NCBI GenBank assembly: GCA_947631135.1
Contig: CANRKE010000071.1
Coordinates: 1-5,874 of the forward strand
Direction: 5' to 3'
DNA from: an uncultured Bacilli bacterium
GTDB lineage: Bacteria > Bacillota_I > Bacilli_A > RF39 > UBA660
DNA: 5,874 nucleotides
Positions 5,497 to 5,874 of the stretch are shown one piece after another. The first letter of the stretch is position 1; every line of letters begins with the position of its first letter. Under the pieces are notes generated by a model. It worked only from the letters and a program-made list of their open reading frames with translations, ran no database searches and had not been told where the DNA came from. The translations under genes and the position numbers were made by a program.

Positions 5497-5874
5497 TTAT
5501 AATTTTTTTGATAATTTTTCGATTACTTCTTTGTCAAGATCAGTATAATTTGCTACTTTTTCTATTTTCATTCCATCTCTTAACATATTTTTTGCAGTTT
5601 CAATTTTGCCAATATCAACACCTTCAGCTATGCCTTCACTTATACCATCGTTCCTAGCTGATTCTAATTTTTCTTTGTAATCTTCTTCAACAGAAATCCT
5701 GGTTTCTTGTTTGATTCTTTCTTTCCAATCATAAGCTCCCATAACATCATCATCATCATTATATTCCTCTAATTTATTATAGATATTTTCCATATCATTA
5801 TCTCCATCACATAATTTCATAGCTTCATCCCTATCCTTTACTCCAAACAATCCTAAGAATTTTGTCTTCATATC
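5497..5874 (-). CDS. Rpn-family PD-(D/E)XK nuclease/putative transposase, C-terminal part
   Basis: The frame is open to the window edge. The first in-frame ATG is three bases from the edge with no Shine-Dalgarno site visible, so this is most likely the C-terminal end of a longer gene. The visible 125 residues resemble the C-terminal half of Rpn (recombination-promoting nuclease, formerly YhgA-like transposase) proteins: FLGLFGV then DRDEAMKL near the start; an acidic stretch; YDWKERIKQE (about 47-56); a helical region with repeated EG spacing (GISEGIAEGVDIG, about 75-87); TAKNMLRDGM; and a closing helix-turn-helix-like TDLDKEVIEKLSKKL. The catalytic PD-(D/E)XK core would lie upstream of this window, so activity cannot be judged. 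Rpn genes are mobile or accessory DNA-cleaving genes, often in several copies per genome. The gene is not part of the rimP operon, since a terminator and a promoter separate them. Confidence 0.75.
   Translation of the reverse strand, partial: DMKTKFLGLFGVKDRDEAMKLCDGDNDMENIYNKLEEYNDDDDVMGAYDWKERIKQETRISVEEDYKEKLESARNDGISEGIAEGVDIGKIETAKNMLRDGMKIEKVANYTDLDKEVIEKLSKKL

Overview
The window is very AT-rich and almost everything in it is encoded on the minus strand, so the genes read from right to left. Protein sequences, Bacillus-type Shine-Dalgarno sites (AAGGAGGT-like) and gene order point to a low-GC Firmicute or Tenericutes-like member of the Bacilli. It is probably an uncultured gut lineage such as RF39 or a relative of Erysipelotrichia; this placement is inference. 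All tryptophans I checked use TGG, and no gene needs TGA as a sense codon, so there is no sign of the Mycoplasma genetic code.

Right edge (5497-5874): the C-terminal end of an Rpn-family (PD-(D/E)XK nuclease/transposase-like) protein, followed by an AT-rich intrinsic terminator. Centre (5413 down to 795): a promoter, a GC-rich leader hairpin, and then the conserved translation/transcription operon rimP - nusA - ylxR (rnpM) - dCMP deaminase - infB - rbfA. These six genes are packed with gaps of 1 to 16 bases, and several Shine-Dalgarno sites lie inside the end of the preceding gene. The products act in 30S ribosome maturation (RimP, RbfA), transcription elongation, pausing and termination (NusA), RNase P modulation (YlxR/RnpM) and translation initiation (IF2). 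Two departures from the textbook operon stand out. RimP stops after its N-terminal domain, and a dCMP deaminase very like the eukaryotic DCTD enzyme sits where the L7Ae-family gene ylxQ normally lies.

Left edge (1-773): after rbfA there is no clear terminator but a good extended -10 promoter. A leader of about 115 bases follows, in which the Shine-Dalgarno site is sequestered in a hairpin. A second copy of the same 9-base sequence near the 5' end of the leader could compete for the same partner strand, giving a switch-like architecture. The gene it controls starts with TTG, runs off the left edge, and encodes a membrane-anchored or SipW/TasA-type exported surface protein.

The most promising undescribed element is this leader. 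The truncated RimP and the ylxQ-to-dCMP-deaminase replacement come next. I saw no tRNA, rRNA, CRISPR array, insertion sequence or other repeat element.
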